A stretch of DNA of 64,000 nucleotides from Comamonadaceae bacterium (GCA_027488215.1 JAIYCB010000035.1:50174-114173); one strand, 5' to 3'; counted from the first letter of the stretch, positions 8,395 to 17,254 are shown. Numbers and translations are program-made. Notes: generated from the sequence alone by a model not told the origin.

Positions 8395-10527
8395 ATGAAC
8401 GACTTTGCATTGAACACGCCATTGCGGGTGCTGTACCTGAGCCAGGACCCGGCGCTGATCCGCCGTCAGCTGGCCGGTGAGACCTTGACCCGCGAACAGG
8501 CCGGACCGCTGCGCGACGATGTCTCGACCGACGAGATCACGCCAGTGCACATCCTGAGCCATTACGACGACACCTTGGGCGACTTTGCCCACACAGGCTT
8601 GCGCTGCGGCAATGAGAGCCCCATTGCACGCCGAACGCTCAGGCAAGCGGGTTTTGCCGTGCTGGTGGCGGGCCACCGCTACGGCAAGGGCTCGTCCCGC
8701 GAACACAGCCCCACCGCCGAAAAGCTGGCGGGCGTGCAACTGGTCATTGCTGAAAGTTTTGAGCGCATCTACCGCCAGAACGCCGACAACATTGGCTTGT
8801 TCACCTCGACCGATTTCAGTTTGCTCAACCGCATCGCGCGCGGAGAAGCCCTCACGCTGGCCGATCTGGTGCAAGGGCGCGAAGCGTTGGCGGCATCGGT
8901 TTTGGGCGCAGGGGGCTTGCTGCCCTGGGGGCAGCGGTTTTTGACAGTCCACAATGCGTCCTCCCCAAGAGATTCTTCATCGCGAGCGCCAATAAGTACG
9001 TTGTCATCGCAAGCGCCAATAAGTACGCTGTCATCGCGAGCGCAGCGCGGCGATCCAGACAGTTCAGCAGCACTGGTTGATAAATCACCATGCTCCACTC
9101 GCGATGACGAGGACGATGGAGGTGATGGCGAAGGTGCCCGCGCCATGACCTTGTTTGAAAAAATCCTCACGCGCCACCGCCTGACAGCACCCCACACCCC
9201 CGTGCAGCCCCAGCCCGGCGATGGCGTCTTCGTGCAGGCCGACTGGCGCTTCATCCATGAGTACTACACCGGCATGGCCGACACCTTGATGCAAAACGCA
9301 CTGGGCAAGGACTTCACCCTGCAGCGCCCAGAGCAGATCATGGTGTTTGAAGACCACACCTCTTACGTCGATGAGAGCCCAGCCCATGTGCGAGGTGGTC
9401 TGATCGCCAACATGCACGCCATGAGCCAAGCCCAGCGCGACTTTGCCGCGCGCCACGGCCTGCGCATGCACCGCACCCTAACCGATGCCGAAGTGCTGCT
9501 GGACGATGGCCGCAACGTGGCGGGCATCTCGCATGCCATGGTGGCCGAGCACTACGCCCTGCCTGGTCAAGTGGTGGTAGGCACCGATTCACACACCCCG
9601 CACAGCGGCGCTTTGGGTTGTGTGGCCTTTGGTGTGGGCATCACCGACATGGCCAATGCCTTTGTGACCGGTGCGATACGCGTGACCCTGCCCGAATGCG
9701 TGCGCATTGAGCTGCGAGGGCACATGCCGCAGGGGGTGACGGCCAAAGACCTGATGCTGCACCTGCTGGCCACGACCTACATCCGCACAGGCAGCGGCGT
9801 GGGCAAGGTGTTCGAGTTTGCAGGTGAAGGCATCGCCCGCCTGAGCACCGACGAACGCGCCACGCTCACCAACATGTGCGCCGAGCTGGGCGGGTTCACC
9901 GGGATTGTGGCGCCCGATGCCGAAACCCTGCGCTTTTTGCGCGAGCGGCGCGGTTTGGACGCGGTGATCGAGGACTGGATGCACAGCGACGTTGGGGCGC
10001 ATTACGCCCACCACATGGCAGTGGACTTGTCCACGCTCAGCCCCATGGTGACGCGGCCCGGTGATCCGGGTCGAGGTCTGGCACTGTCTGAGCTGAACGA
10101 GCGCGTGCGCATCGACATCGCCTATGGCGGCTCGTGCACGGCAGGCAAGCGCGAAGACTTTGACCATTACCACGCGGTGCTGGCCTGGGGTTTGGCGCGG
10201 GGCCTGAAGGTGCCTGAGGGCGTGCAGGTGTTTTTGCAATACGGCACGACCGCGGTGCGGGACTATTGCGTCGCGCAGGGCTACGACAAGACATTTGCCG
10301 CTTTGGGCGTGCGCATCCTGCAGCCCTCGTGCGGGGCCTGCGCCAATTGCGGACCGGGTTCATCGATCGATGCATCGCAAGTCACCGTGAGCGCCATCAA
10401 CCGCAATTTTCCGGGGCGCTCAGGCCCGGGCCAAGTCTGGCTGGCCAGCCCGCCTACGGTGATGGCGAGTGCGTTGGCAGGTGAGCTGATGTCTTTTGAA
10501 GATTTGCAGCGGCGCATCTGCGGCTGA
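8395..10527 (+). CDS. Aconitase-family hydro-lyase, small (LeuD-like) and large (LeuC-like) parts fused in reverse order
   Basis: A single 710-aa frame holds two parts. Residues about 1-185 are the swivel or small-subunit domain, with YGKGSSREHSPTAEKL and IAESFERIYRQNADNIGL. Residues from about 251 (MTLFEKILTRH) are the catalytic large subunit, with GTDSHTPHSGALGC, YGGSCTAGKREDFD and SCGACANCGPG supplying the 4Fe-4S cysteines, then NRNFPGRSG. Aconitase itself is ordered large-then-small, so this order is permuted. The linker (about 186-250) is low-complexity and encoded by a repeat element, so the fusion may be recent and an internal start at ATG 9145 is possible. The family hydrates or dehydrates di- and tricarboxylates; citraconate/citramalate is a context-based guess. 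Confidence 0.85.
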   Translation: MNDFALNTPLRVLYLSQDPALIRRQLAGETLTREQAGPLRDDVSTDEITPVHILSHYDDTLGDFAHTGLRCGNESPIARRTLRQAGFAVLVAGHRYGKGSSREHSPTAEKLAGVQLVIAESFERIYRQNADNIGLFTSTDFSLLNRIARGEALTLADLVQGREALAASVLGAGGLLPWGQRFLTVHNASSPRDSSSRAPISTLSSQAPISTLSSRAQRGDPDSSAALVDKSPCSTRDDEDDGGDGEGARAMTLFEKILTRHRLTAPHTPVQPQPGDGVFVQADWRFIHEYYTGMADTLMQNALGKDFTLQRPEQIMVFEDHTSYVDESPAHVRGGLIANMHAMSQAQRDFAARHGLRMHRTLTDAEVLLDDGRNVAGISHAMVAEHYALPGQVVVGTDSHTPHSGALGCVAFGVGITDMANAFVTGAIRVTLPECVRIELRGHMPQGVTAKDLMLHLLATTYIRTGSGVGKVFEFAGEGIARLSTDERATLTNMCAELGGFTGIVAPDAETLRFLRERRGLDAVIEDWMHSDVGAHYAHHMAVDLSTLSPMVTRPGDPGRGLALSELNERVRIDIAYGGSCTAGKREDFDHYHAVLAWGLARGLKVPEGVQVFLQYGTTAVRDYCVAQGYDKTFAALGVRILQPSCGACANCGPGSSIDASQVTVSAINRNFPGRSGPGQVWLASPPTVMASALAGELMSFEDLQRRICG
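8977..9109. repeat. Inverted-repeat element with tandem 27-bp units inside the aconitase-fusion linker
   Basis: Two 27-bp units, TCATCGCGAGCGCCAATAAG... at 8977 and a near copy at 9004, are followed by a third start TCATCGCGAGCGCAGCG at 9031. The right end at 9098-9109 carries the inverse CTCGCGATGA. The translation includes SSRAQRGDP, a string I recognise as what dispersed CATCGCGAGC-type genomic repeats give when translated. The element keeps the frame open. There is no transposase, so it is a MITE- or REP-like passenger at most. Confidence 0.7.
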
Positions 10528-10542
10528 GCGCTGCATCAGGCC

Positions 10543-10806
10543 TCAGCGGTAAAACGCTTCGACCTTGCCCTTGAGCTTGATCAGCAAGGGCTGGCCTTTG
10601 CGGTCCAGCGTTTTGCCTGCGGGCACGCGCACCCAGCCTTCGCTGATGCAGTATTCCTCGACGTCATTGCGGTCCTTGCCATTGAAGCGGATGCCGATGT
10701 CATGCTCAAACACGGCGCGCACATGGTGCGGGCTGCGGGCGTCGATGGCCAAGCGGTCGGGCAATTCGGGACGGGATGCGGCGGCAGAGGTTTGGGCTTC
10801 GGTCAT
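10543..10806 (-). CDS. DUF3297 family protein
   Basis: This small 87-aa protein of unknown function has the conserved core LPDRLAIDARSPHHV, FEHDIGIRFNGKDRNDVEEYCISEGWV and the end LIKLKGKVEAFYR, which match the DUF3297 family along its length. The ORF track only shows it as the tail of a 458-aa frame (10543-11919) that is mostly antisense to the Hsp70 gene. The family start is the ATG at 10806. No clear ribosome site precedes it. It is convergent with the aconitase fusion. Confidence 0.82.
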   Translation of the reverse strand: MTEAQTSAAASRPELPDRLAIDARSPHHVRAVFEHDIGIRFNGKDRNDVEEYCISEGWVRVPAGKTLDRKGQPLLIKLKGKVEAFYR

Positions 10807-10986
10807 GAGGTACCAGAAAGTGTTTTTGAACAGCCGCCGATTCTGCATGATTTGCCACCACGGTCCGGTGGCAGAATCCCGGGTCGCTCGCCACCTCTTG
10901 GCCTTTGCCTGGGTTTGACAACGCCCCCATGGATTGGCTCGCTGATTCTTGATGGGTCCTGACCCTTCTTCACCGTCTCCCCATTC

Positions 10987-12240
10987 ATGACTTCTTTTTA
11001 CGTCGGCACACTCGGCATCGACTTCGGCACCTCCAATTCCGCCATGGCCTGGCTCGGCCCCGAGGGCAGCGCACGCCTGATGCCCCTCGAAGGCGAGGCG
11101 CTGGCCATGCCCACCGCCGTGTTCTACAACGCAGAAGACCACACCACCCACTTTGGGCGCGATGCGGTCCGGCACTACCTGGAAGGCACCGAAGGGCGCT
11201 TGATGCGCTCGCTCAAAAGCCTGCTGGGCAGCCCGCTGCTGCTGGAGACCACGCAAATCGGGCACCAGCAGATCAGCTTCCAGGACATCATTGCCACCTT
11301 TTTGGCTCACCTGCGCGAACGCGCGACACAAAGCCTGGGAGCGGTGCCACGCCGCGTGGTGATGGGCCGCCCGGTGCATTTTGTGGACGACGACCCCGAG
11401 CGCGACGCACAGGCCGAAGCCTCGCTGCGCCAGGCGGTGCTGTCGGTGGGCTTTGACGAGGTGTCGTTTCAGCTGGAGCCGATTGCCGCCGCACTGGATT
11501 ACGAGCAGCGCTTGACCCAAGAAAGCACCGTGCTGGTGGTGGATTTGGGGGGCGGCACCTCGGACTTCACGGTGGTGCGCTTGGGGCCAGAGCGCATGCG
11601 ACACGCCGACCGCAGCCCTGACATTTTGGCCACCACCGGGGTGCACATTGGCGGCACCGATTACGACCGGCAACTGAACTTGGCCCAGGTCATGCCGTTG
11701 CTGGGCTACAAACACATCGGCCCCGAGCAGCGCGAAGTGCCCAGCCGCGTGTTTTTTGACCTGGCCACCTGGCACCTGATCCATTGGCAATACCAACCCA
11801 AGGCCATCGCCCACGCCAAAACGCTGCGCAGCAATTACAGCGACATGCGCCTTCATGAGCGCTTGATGCAAGTGCTGACCGAGCGGCACGGACACCACAT
11901 CGCGCACGAGGTGGAGCAAGCCAAGATCCGCTGCTCTCTAAGCCGGGCCGACACGGGCATTGACCTGTCCGTATTGACGCCGGGTTTGCAAGCGCGCTTG
12001 AGTGCAGGCGACATGCAAACGCAATTGCAAGACTTGCTGGCCCGCACCGTGGCTTGCGCGCGCGAATGCGTCCAAAGCGCAGGCCTGTCCAACGCATCGC
12101 TGGATGCGATTTACCTCACGGGTGGATCCTCGGCTTTGAGCACGTTCCAGCAGACCCTGCAGGCCGCATTTCCGGGTACCACTGTCGTGGAGGGTGATTT
12201 GTTTGGCGGCGTGGCGCTGGGCCTGGCCTACAGCCGCTAA
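10987..12240 (+). CDS. Hsp70-family protein, YegD-like
   Basis: The 417-aa protein has the actin/Hsp70 ATPase motifs: phosphate-1 LGIDFGTSNSAMAW at the start, phosphate-2 VLVVDLGGGTSDFTVVRLG near residue 185, and the adenosine motif IYLTGGSSALSTF near the end. It stops after the nucleotide-binding domain and lacks the DnaK substrate-binding and lid domains, as in E. coli YegD. It is probably a cytoplasmic ATPase of uncertain chaperone function. No co-chaperone gene lies nearby. It is convergent with the DUF2076 gene. Confidence 0.9.
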   Translation: MTSFYVGTLGIDFGTSNSAMAWLGPEGSARLMPLEGEALAMPTAVFYNAEDHTTHFGRDAVRHYLEGTEGRLMRSLKSLLGSPLLLETTQIGHQQISFQDIIATFLAHLRERATQSLGAVPRRVVMGRPVHFVDDDPERDAQAEASLRQAVLSVGFDEVSFQLEPIAAALDYEQRLTQESTVLVVDLGGGTSDFTVVRLGPERMRHADRSPDILATTGVHIGGTDYDRQLNLAQVMPLLGYKHIGPEQREVPSRVFFDLATWHLIHWQYQPKAIAHAKTLRSNYSDMRLHERLMQVLTERHGHHIAHEVEQAKIRCSLSRADTGIDLSVLTPGLQARLSAGDMQTQLQDLLARTVACARECVQSAGLSNASLDAIYLTGGSSALSTFQQTLQAAFPGTTVVEGDLFGGVALGLAYSR

Positions 12241-12267
12241 AACTGCCGCTGAAGGAGGCGCTTGAAC

Positions 12268-12825
12268 TCAGGTCCAGTCATCGCCCAAGTTCCACAGCGC
12301 AGAGTCACCCTCTGTGGGGGTGGACAGGCTGTCCGCCGAGGCGCTGCCCAAAGCGTTCGCGGGCGATGGGGCATCGTCACCCCACAAGGCTTGAAGGCCT
12401 TGCATCAAGGCGCCGCCCGCCACCACACCTGCGGCCACGCCAAGCGCTGTGCCGCCCACTTGCCCCACCAAGCCCCGCATCCACAGGCTGGGTTGCGCCG
12501 TGTGGGCACCACCAACCGCTGCAGGAGCCTGCACCCGCAAGGGCGCAGCGCTGGCCACAGCGTTGGACGCATCCGATGACTGCTGCTCACGCAAGGCTTG
12601 CTCTGCCTGAGCAGTCAGGGCTTGCAGTTGTTTGAGGCGGTTTTGGGTGGCTTCCAAGGCCAAGGTCAACGCCATGGCACGTTGCACCAACAAATAGGTG
12701 GCATCGGTTTGCGAGGCCAAGGCATCACGAATGAGCGCATCGGCCACGGGGTCTTTGGCCGAGGCTCGCTGCTGCCGCAATGTGGCCAAGAAATGCTGAA
12801 GTTGGTCGCGTTCCTGTGCGTTCAT
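12268..12825 (-). CDS. DUF2076 family protein
   Basis: The 185-aa protein begins MNAQERDQLQHFLATLRQQ, with a helical region containing DPVADALIRDALASQTDATYLLVQRAMAL, a pattern I recognise as DUF2076. A coiled-coil-prone glutamine- and alanine-rich stretch follows, then a glycine/alanine-rich hydrophobic hairpin (GGTALGVAAGVVAGGALMQGL) and an acidic tail. The start used is the ATG at 12825 with AGGAG ten bases upstream; the track start at 12999 adds an unrelated leader. Function is unknown, and the hydrophobic hairpin suggests membrane association. Confidence 0.8.
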   Translation of the reverse strand: MNAQERDQLQHFLATLRQQRASAKDPVADALIRDALASQTDATYLLVQRAMALTLALEATQNRLKQLQALTAQAEQALREQQSSDASNAVASAAPLRVQAPAAVGGAHTAQPSLWMRGLVGQVGGTALGVAAGVVAGGALMQGLQALWGDDAPSPANALGSASADSLSTPTEGDSALWNLGDDWT

Positions 12826-12914
12826 GAGCGAGATTCTCCTTGCAGGGCATTGACTTGGGGCCGGGTCATTTTGGATGCGCCGCACCTTAGCGGGCGGGAT
12901 GGGCTTGTGAATTG

Positions 12915-14114
12915 TCAGGCCTTTTGCAAATAAACATATGCCCCCATAAGAGGCTGGGCCTGGTCCAGCCTCAAGGGCGCGCGGTGTACCTTGGCCCATC
13001 GCCAGCCGTGTTGAACAGCCAGCTTTTGCAAATACGTCAGAGCGTGCGCATAACGCAAGGAACTGTGCAGCTGCACTTCAAAACCCGGATCAGCCTCTTC
13101 GACCGTGAAGGCCAGCCAAGCACCGGGTTTGACACGGGGACTCAAAGCCTCGAATACGGCGTCGAGCCAACCCACGTAAATGAACACGTCGGCGGCCAAC
13201 ACCAGGTCGGCCTTGGTCGTGGTTTGCTTGAGAAAGTTAACCAAATCCTGGGCATGCAGGTTGTCATAAACGCCCAGGCTTTGCGCCTTGGCCACCATCG
13301 CCGAAGACAGGTCCACCCCCGTCAAATGGTCAGTACGAAGACGGATCAAGGGTCCGCATAAACCTGTACCGCAACCCAAGTCCCACACCTGCTCGAAACG
13401 GGCCGTCGGGTCAACAGGCAATTGTTGCAACAACATGCTGTGCCCCTGGTAACCCAATTGGCCCACCAGGTGCGCTTCAAAATCATCAGCGTACTGGTCG
13501 AACAGTTTCTCCACATAAGCCGCCGGTGCATTCACCACGGGCTGCTGCGGATTCAGAGCGGCCAGGTAATAGCGGTGCAACTCGGGATCAGCCCCCAGCT
13601 GCATCGCCCGCTGGTAGCCAGCGATCGCTTGAGCGGTCTGACCCATGTCGCGCTGAACGTGGGCCAACTGGCTCCAGGCTTCGGCCAGCTCGGGGTCGTG
13701 CGCCAGGGCCTGCTCAAAGGCTTGCAAGGCTTGCGGCAAGAGCGCCTGGTGCGCCAGACACTCGCCCCAGCGCAAACAAAACTCAGGCCCGTCGGCCCCC
13801 AGCGCACGCGCCTGTTCATGACAATGCAAGGCCTGCGCCCAGTCCCCCAAAGCCATCTGCGTCACACCCCAAGCCATCCAGGCATCGGTTTGGCTGGCAT
13901 CAGCGGCCAAGGCTTGGCGCAGACACACGTCTGCCCGCTCAAAGCGGCCCAGATGCACGCAGCACACACCCAGATTCATCAGCACCGAGGGTCTGCCCGG
14001 TGCCAGTTGCAAAGCCTGCTCAAACAGCGCTGCTGCCGCCTCGAATTCTCGGCGTTCAAAATGTTCGATGCCTGCCACAAAGGCTTGGCGGGCTTGTTCA
14101 AGTGAAGGATCCAT
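12915..14114 (-). CDS. TPR-repeat SAM-dependent methyltransferase
   Basis: This is a 399-aa two-part protein. Roughly the first 200 residues are tetratricopeptide repeats (HFERREFEAAAALFEQALQLAPG and four or five further copies). The second half is a class I methyltransferase with motif I VWDLGCGTGLCGPLIR, a following LTGVDLSSAMVAKA and motif IV-like DLVLAADVFIYVG. The layout suggests a protein-partner-guided methyltransferase, but the substrate is unknown. The track start at 14189 is upstream; ATG 14114 (MDPSLEQARQAFVAG) is the more natural start. It lies upstream of DUF2076 on the same strand, with about 90 bases between. Confidence 0.87.
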   Translation of the reverse strand: MDPSLEQARQAFVAGIEHFERREFEAAAALFEQALQLAPGRPSVLMNLGVCCVHLGRFERADVCLRQALAADASQTDAWMAWGVTQMALGDWAQALHCHEQARALGADGPEFCLRWGECLAHQALLPQALQAFEQALAHDPELAEAWSQLAHVQRDMGQTAQAIAGYQRAMQLGADPELHRYYLAALNPQQPVVNAPAAYVEKLFDQYADDFEAHLVGQLGYQGHSMLLQQLPVDPTARFEQVWDLGCGTGLCGPLIRLRTDHLTGVDLSSAMVAKAQSLGVYDNLHAQDLVNFLKQTTTKADLVLAADVFIYVGWLDAVFEALSPRVKPGAWLAFTVEEADPGFEVQLHSSLRYAHALTYLQKLAVQHGWRWAKVHRAPLRLDQAQPLMGAYVYLQKA

Positions 14115-14207
14115 GATCGCCAGTGTGACACAGGGTCTGCCACCCTGGGGCGTGTCCCCTCCGGTGCAAGGCACAATGCCTGCAGACATGCGAACACCGG
14201 AGACACC

Positions 14208-15407
14208 ATGAAAGAAACTCCCTACGCCTGGGTGGTGGTTTGGGCCACGTTTGTGTGCCTGGCTTTGATCTTCGGGGTGTCGTATTCGTTCGCGGCATTT
14301 TTTGAGTCGTTCGCCGTCGAGTTCTCGGCGCAGCGCGCCGATGTGTCCTGGATCTTTGGCCTCTCGGGCTTTGTTTATTTTGTTTTAGGCGCTGGCGGCG
14401 GCATGCTGGCCGACCGCTTGGGCCCGCGCATCGTGTGCTCGGCGGGCATGGCGCTCATTGCGCTGGGCTTGCTGGCCACCAGCTGGGCCACTTCTTTGCT
14501 GGCGGTGTATGTGAGCTATGGCTTGCTGGTGGGCTTGGGCATCGCCTTGGTTTACACCCCGTCGATTGCCAGCGTGCAGCCCTGGTTCACCACCCGGCGT
14601 GGCTTGGCCGGGGGCATTGCCAGCTCGGGCGTGGGTGCCGGCACCTTGCTGGTGCCGGTGCTGGTGGCCATGGCCATTGGCACCATGCCCTGGCGCGAGG
14701 CGATGCAGGTGTTGGCACTGGGCGTGTTGGTGCTGGGTTTGTTGGCGGCGGCTTTGCTGCGGCGCGCACCTGCGGCACCGTCCAGCGAATCAGGCGACTC
14801 GGGTGCAGGCGGCTCAGCCTCTGGCCTGAGCTTGCGGGAGACCTTACGCAGCCCCACCTTTCGCTGGCTGTACCTGGCCACGGTGCTGGCTTCGCCCGTG
14901 ATGTTCATCCCGTTCGCCCACGTGTCGGCTTCGGCCCGCGATCTGGGTTTGAGCGAAGCGCTGGCGGTGGGCTTGGTGGGCTTGATCGGAGTCGGCAGCC
15001 TGGTTGGGCGCTTTGCCATCGGCCTGGTGGCCGACCGGCTGGGGCGGGCGCAAACCCTGGTGCTGATGCAGCTGTCCATGGGTGCCTCTTATCTGCTTTG
15101 GGGAGCCGCTGGCGGGCATGCGCTGCTGGTTTTGTTTGCCCTGTGGTTTGGCCTGAGTTACGGCAGCATTGTGTCGCTCTTGCCTGCCATTTGCATGGAC
15201 TACTTTGGCGGCAAATCGGTGGCCAGCGTGGTCGGCACGCTCTACAGTGGCGCAGCTTTTGGCAACTTGTTGGGTCCGGTGCTGGCGGGCGCGGTGTTTG
15301 ACCACAGCGGCCACTACTTGGGCGTGATGGCGGTGTGCGGGGTGCTGTCACTGTGCGCCACCTGGGCCTCACGCCAGATGAAGCGCAGCGGTTTGGCGCA
15401 GTATTGA
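14208..15407 (+). CDS. MFS transporter, monocarboxylate/oxalate-formate-antiporter-like
   Basis: The 399-aa protein has about twelve hydrophobic segments. The loop after helix 2 carries the MFS signature LADRLGPRIV, and the second half repeats it as LVADRLGRAQTL. The N-terminus YAWVVVWATFVCLALIFGVSYSFAAFF is typical of the monocarboxylate transporter and oxalate/formate antiporter families, which suggests uptake or exchange of a small organic acid. GGAG lies about five bases before the ATG. The next gene (CoA-binding) follows after 17 bases. Substrate unknown. Confidence 0.9.
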   Translation: MKETPYAWVVVWATFVCLALIFGVSYSFAAFFESFAVEFSAQRADVSWIFGLSGFVYFVLGAGGGMLADRLGPRIVCSAGMALIALGLLATSWATSLLAVYVSYGLLVGLGIALVYTPSIASVQPWFTTRRGLAGGIASSGVGAGTLLVPVLVAMAIGTMPWREAMQVLALGVLVLGLLAAALLRRAPAAPSSESGDSGAGGSASGLSLRETLRSPTFRWLYLATVLASPVMFIPFAHVSASARDLGLSEALAVGLVGLIGVGSLVGRFAIGLVADRLGRAQTLVLMQLSMGASYLLWGAAGGHALLVLFALWFGLSYGSIVSLLPAICMDYFGGKSVASVVGTLYSGAAFGNLLGPVLAGAVFDHSGHYLGVMAVCGVLSLCATWASRQMKRSGLAQY

Positions 15408-15424
15408 CCAAAAGAAGGACTGGC

Positions 15425-15892
15425 ATGCACAACGATTTGCACGCGCTGCGGCGCATCCTCAAAACCTGCCACACCATCGCCGTGGTGGGTCTGTCGGCCG
15501 AATGGCACCGGCCCAGCTACTTTGCGGCCAAGTACATGCAGTCGCACGGTTTTCGCATCGTGCCTGTGAACCCCCGCTATGCGGGCAGCGAGATCCTCGG
15601 TGAAAGCTGTTACGCCAGCCTGGGCGACATCCCGTTCAAGGTGGACATGGTCGATGTGTTTCGCCGCAGTGAAGACGTGTTGCCCATTGCGCAGCAAGCG
15701 GTGCAGATCGGCGCCAAGTGCCTGTGGCAGCAACTGGGGGTGGCCAACCCCGAGGCCGATGCACTGGCCCGGCAAGCCGGACTGGATTCGGTGAGCAACC
15801 GCTGCGTGAAGATCGAACATGCGCGGCTGTTTGGCGGCCTGAACTGGGTGGGCGTGAACACCGGGATCATCTCGGCACGGCGCTTGGTCTGA
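15425..15892 (+). CDS. CoA-binding (YccU-type) protein
   Basis: This is a 155-aa single-domain protein. TCHTIAVVGLSAEWHRPSYFAAKYMQSHGF and the later CLWQQLGVANPEADALARQAGL are the Rossmann-fold signatures of the CoA_binding_2 family, related to the N-terminal domain of succinyl-CoA synthetase. The start ATG 15425 has GAAGGA about six bases upstream; the track's earlier start overlaps the MFS gene. The family's cellular role is not established. It lies between the MFS gene and metY on the same strand. Confidence 0.9.
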   Translation: MHNDLHALRRILKTCHTIAVVGLSAEWHRPSYFAAKYMQSHGFRIVPVNPRYAGSEILGESCYASLGDIPFKVDMVDVFRRSEDVLPIAQQAVQIGAKCLWQQLGVANPEADALARQAGLDSVSNRCVKIEHARLFGGLNWVGVNTGIISARRLV

Positions 15893-15941
15893 GGGCTATT
15901 TGCCCCTGCCATTATTGAGACAATTTAATGACCCAAACACC

Positions 15942-17225
15942 ATGACCGACCGCCAATTCCACCCCGAGACCCTGGCCATCCACGCCGGGCAGATTCCCGA
16001 TGCGGCCACCGGCGCACGCGCCTTGCCGATTTACCAAACCAGCAGCTTTGTGTTTGACAGCGCCGAGCACGCGGCTTCGCTGTTCAACCTGCAGACCTTT
16101 GGCAATGTGTATTCGCGCCTGAGCAACCCCACGGTGGCGGTGCTCGAAGAACGTGTGGCCGCCCTAGAAGGCGGTCGCGCTGCGGTGGCCAGCGCCTCGG
16201 GCATGGCGGCCGAAACCATGGCGCTCATGACCATCTTGCAATCGGGCGACCATGTGGTGGCCGCTGGGGCTTTGTACGGCGGCTCGGTCACCATGCTGGC
16301 CGTGAGCCTGGCCAAGTTCGGCATCGAGACCACATTTGTGGACGCGACAAAACCCGAGGCTTTCGCCGCCGCCATGCGCCCCCAAACCCGGGCGGTGTAT
16401 GCCGAGAGCTTGGGCAACCCCAGCATGGTGGTGCTGGACATCGCCGCCGTGGCCGAGGTGGCCCACGCGCACGGCGTGCCGCTGATCATCGACAACACCG
16501 TGCCCAGCCCGCTGCTGTGCAACCCCTTGTCGCTGGGGGCCGACATCGTGGTGCATTCGGCCACCAAATACCTGGCAGGCCACGGCACCACCCTGGGTGG
16601 CGTGGTGGTGGAGGGGGGCAAATTCCCCTGGGACAACGGCAAGTTTCCGGGCATGACCGAGCCGTCCAAGGGTTACCACGGCGTGAAGTTTTACGAGACC
16701 TTTGGCGACTTTGGCTTCACCATGCGCTGCCGCATGGAGAGCCTGCGCGTGTTTGGCGCCGCGCTCAGCCCCATGAGTGCCTGGCAAATTTTGCAAGGCG
16801 TCGAAACCCTGCCCCTGCGCATGCAAAAACACTGCGACAACGCCTTGGGCGTGGCTCAGTTTTTGCAGGCCGACCCGCGAGTGGCCTGGGTCAATTACCC
16901 CGGCTTGCCCGACCACCCGCAGCACACCCTGATGCAGCGCCAGATGCGCGGCGCATCGGGCCTGCTGTCTTTTGGTTTGAAGGGCGGCTTGGCGCAGGGC
17001 GTGACCTTCATCGAGTCGGCCCAGTTCATGAGCCACCTGGTCAACATCGGCGACACCCGCACCCTGATCAGCCACCCAGCCAGCACCACGCACCGCCAGC
17101 TGGACGAAGCCCAACAACTGGCCGCAGGCGTGCCGCCCGACATGGTGCGCATCTCAGTCGGCCTGGAGAATCTGGACGACATCTTGTGGGACATCGACCA
17201 GGCGCTGGACAAGGCCAGCCGCTGA
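15942..17225 (+). CDS. metY: O-acetylhomoserine aminocarboxypropyltransferase (sulfhydrylase)
   Basis: This PLP enzyme makes homocysteine (or methionine) from O-acetylhomoserine and sulfide (or methanethiol). The 427-aa protein starts MTDRQFHPETLAIHAGQIPD and shows the Cys/Met-metabolism PLP family pattern: YSRLSNPTVAVLEERVAALEGG, TVPSPLLCNPLSLGADIVVHSATKYLAGHG with the PLP lysine in SATKY, and the late RISVGLENLDDILWDIDQAL. Its length fits MetY better than the shorter MetB/MetC. No clear ribosome site is seen before ATG 15942. The 14-codon extension in the track is unlikely. Confidence 0.93.
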   Translation: MTDRQFHPETLAIHAGQIPDAATGARALPIYQTSSFVFDSAEHAASLFNLQTFGNVYSRLSNPTVAVLEERVAALEGGRAAVASASGMAAETMALMTILQSGDHVVAAGALYGGSVTMLAVSLAKFGIETTFVDATKPEAFAAAMRPQTRAVYAESLGNPSMVVLDIAAVAEVAHAHGVPLIIDNTVPSPLLCNPLSLGADIVVHSATKYLAGHGTTLGGVVVEGGKFPWDNGKFPGMTEPSKGYHGVKFYETFGDFGFTMRCRMESLRVFGAALSPMSAWQILQGVETLPLRMQKHCDNALGVAQFLQADPRVAWVNYPGLPDHPQHTLMQRQMRGASGLLSFGLKGGLAQGVTFIESAQFMSHLVNIGDTRTLISHPASTTHRQLDEAQQLAAGVPPDMVRISVGLENLDDILWDIDQALDKASR

Positions 17226-17254
17226 CCATCCAAGTCGGGGCTGAAGCCGCCGAC

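Noticed and set aside
8977-9060. Possible CRISPR array
   Set aside because: There are only two to three directly adjacent imperfect 27-bp copies without spacers, inside an open reading frame, and no cas genes.
10543-11919. 458-aa minus-strand ORF
   Set aside because: Only its last 87 residues (DUF3297) are real; the rest is antisense to the Hsp70-family gene.
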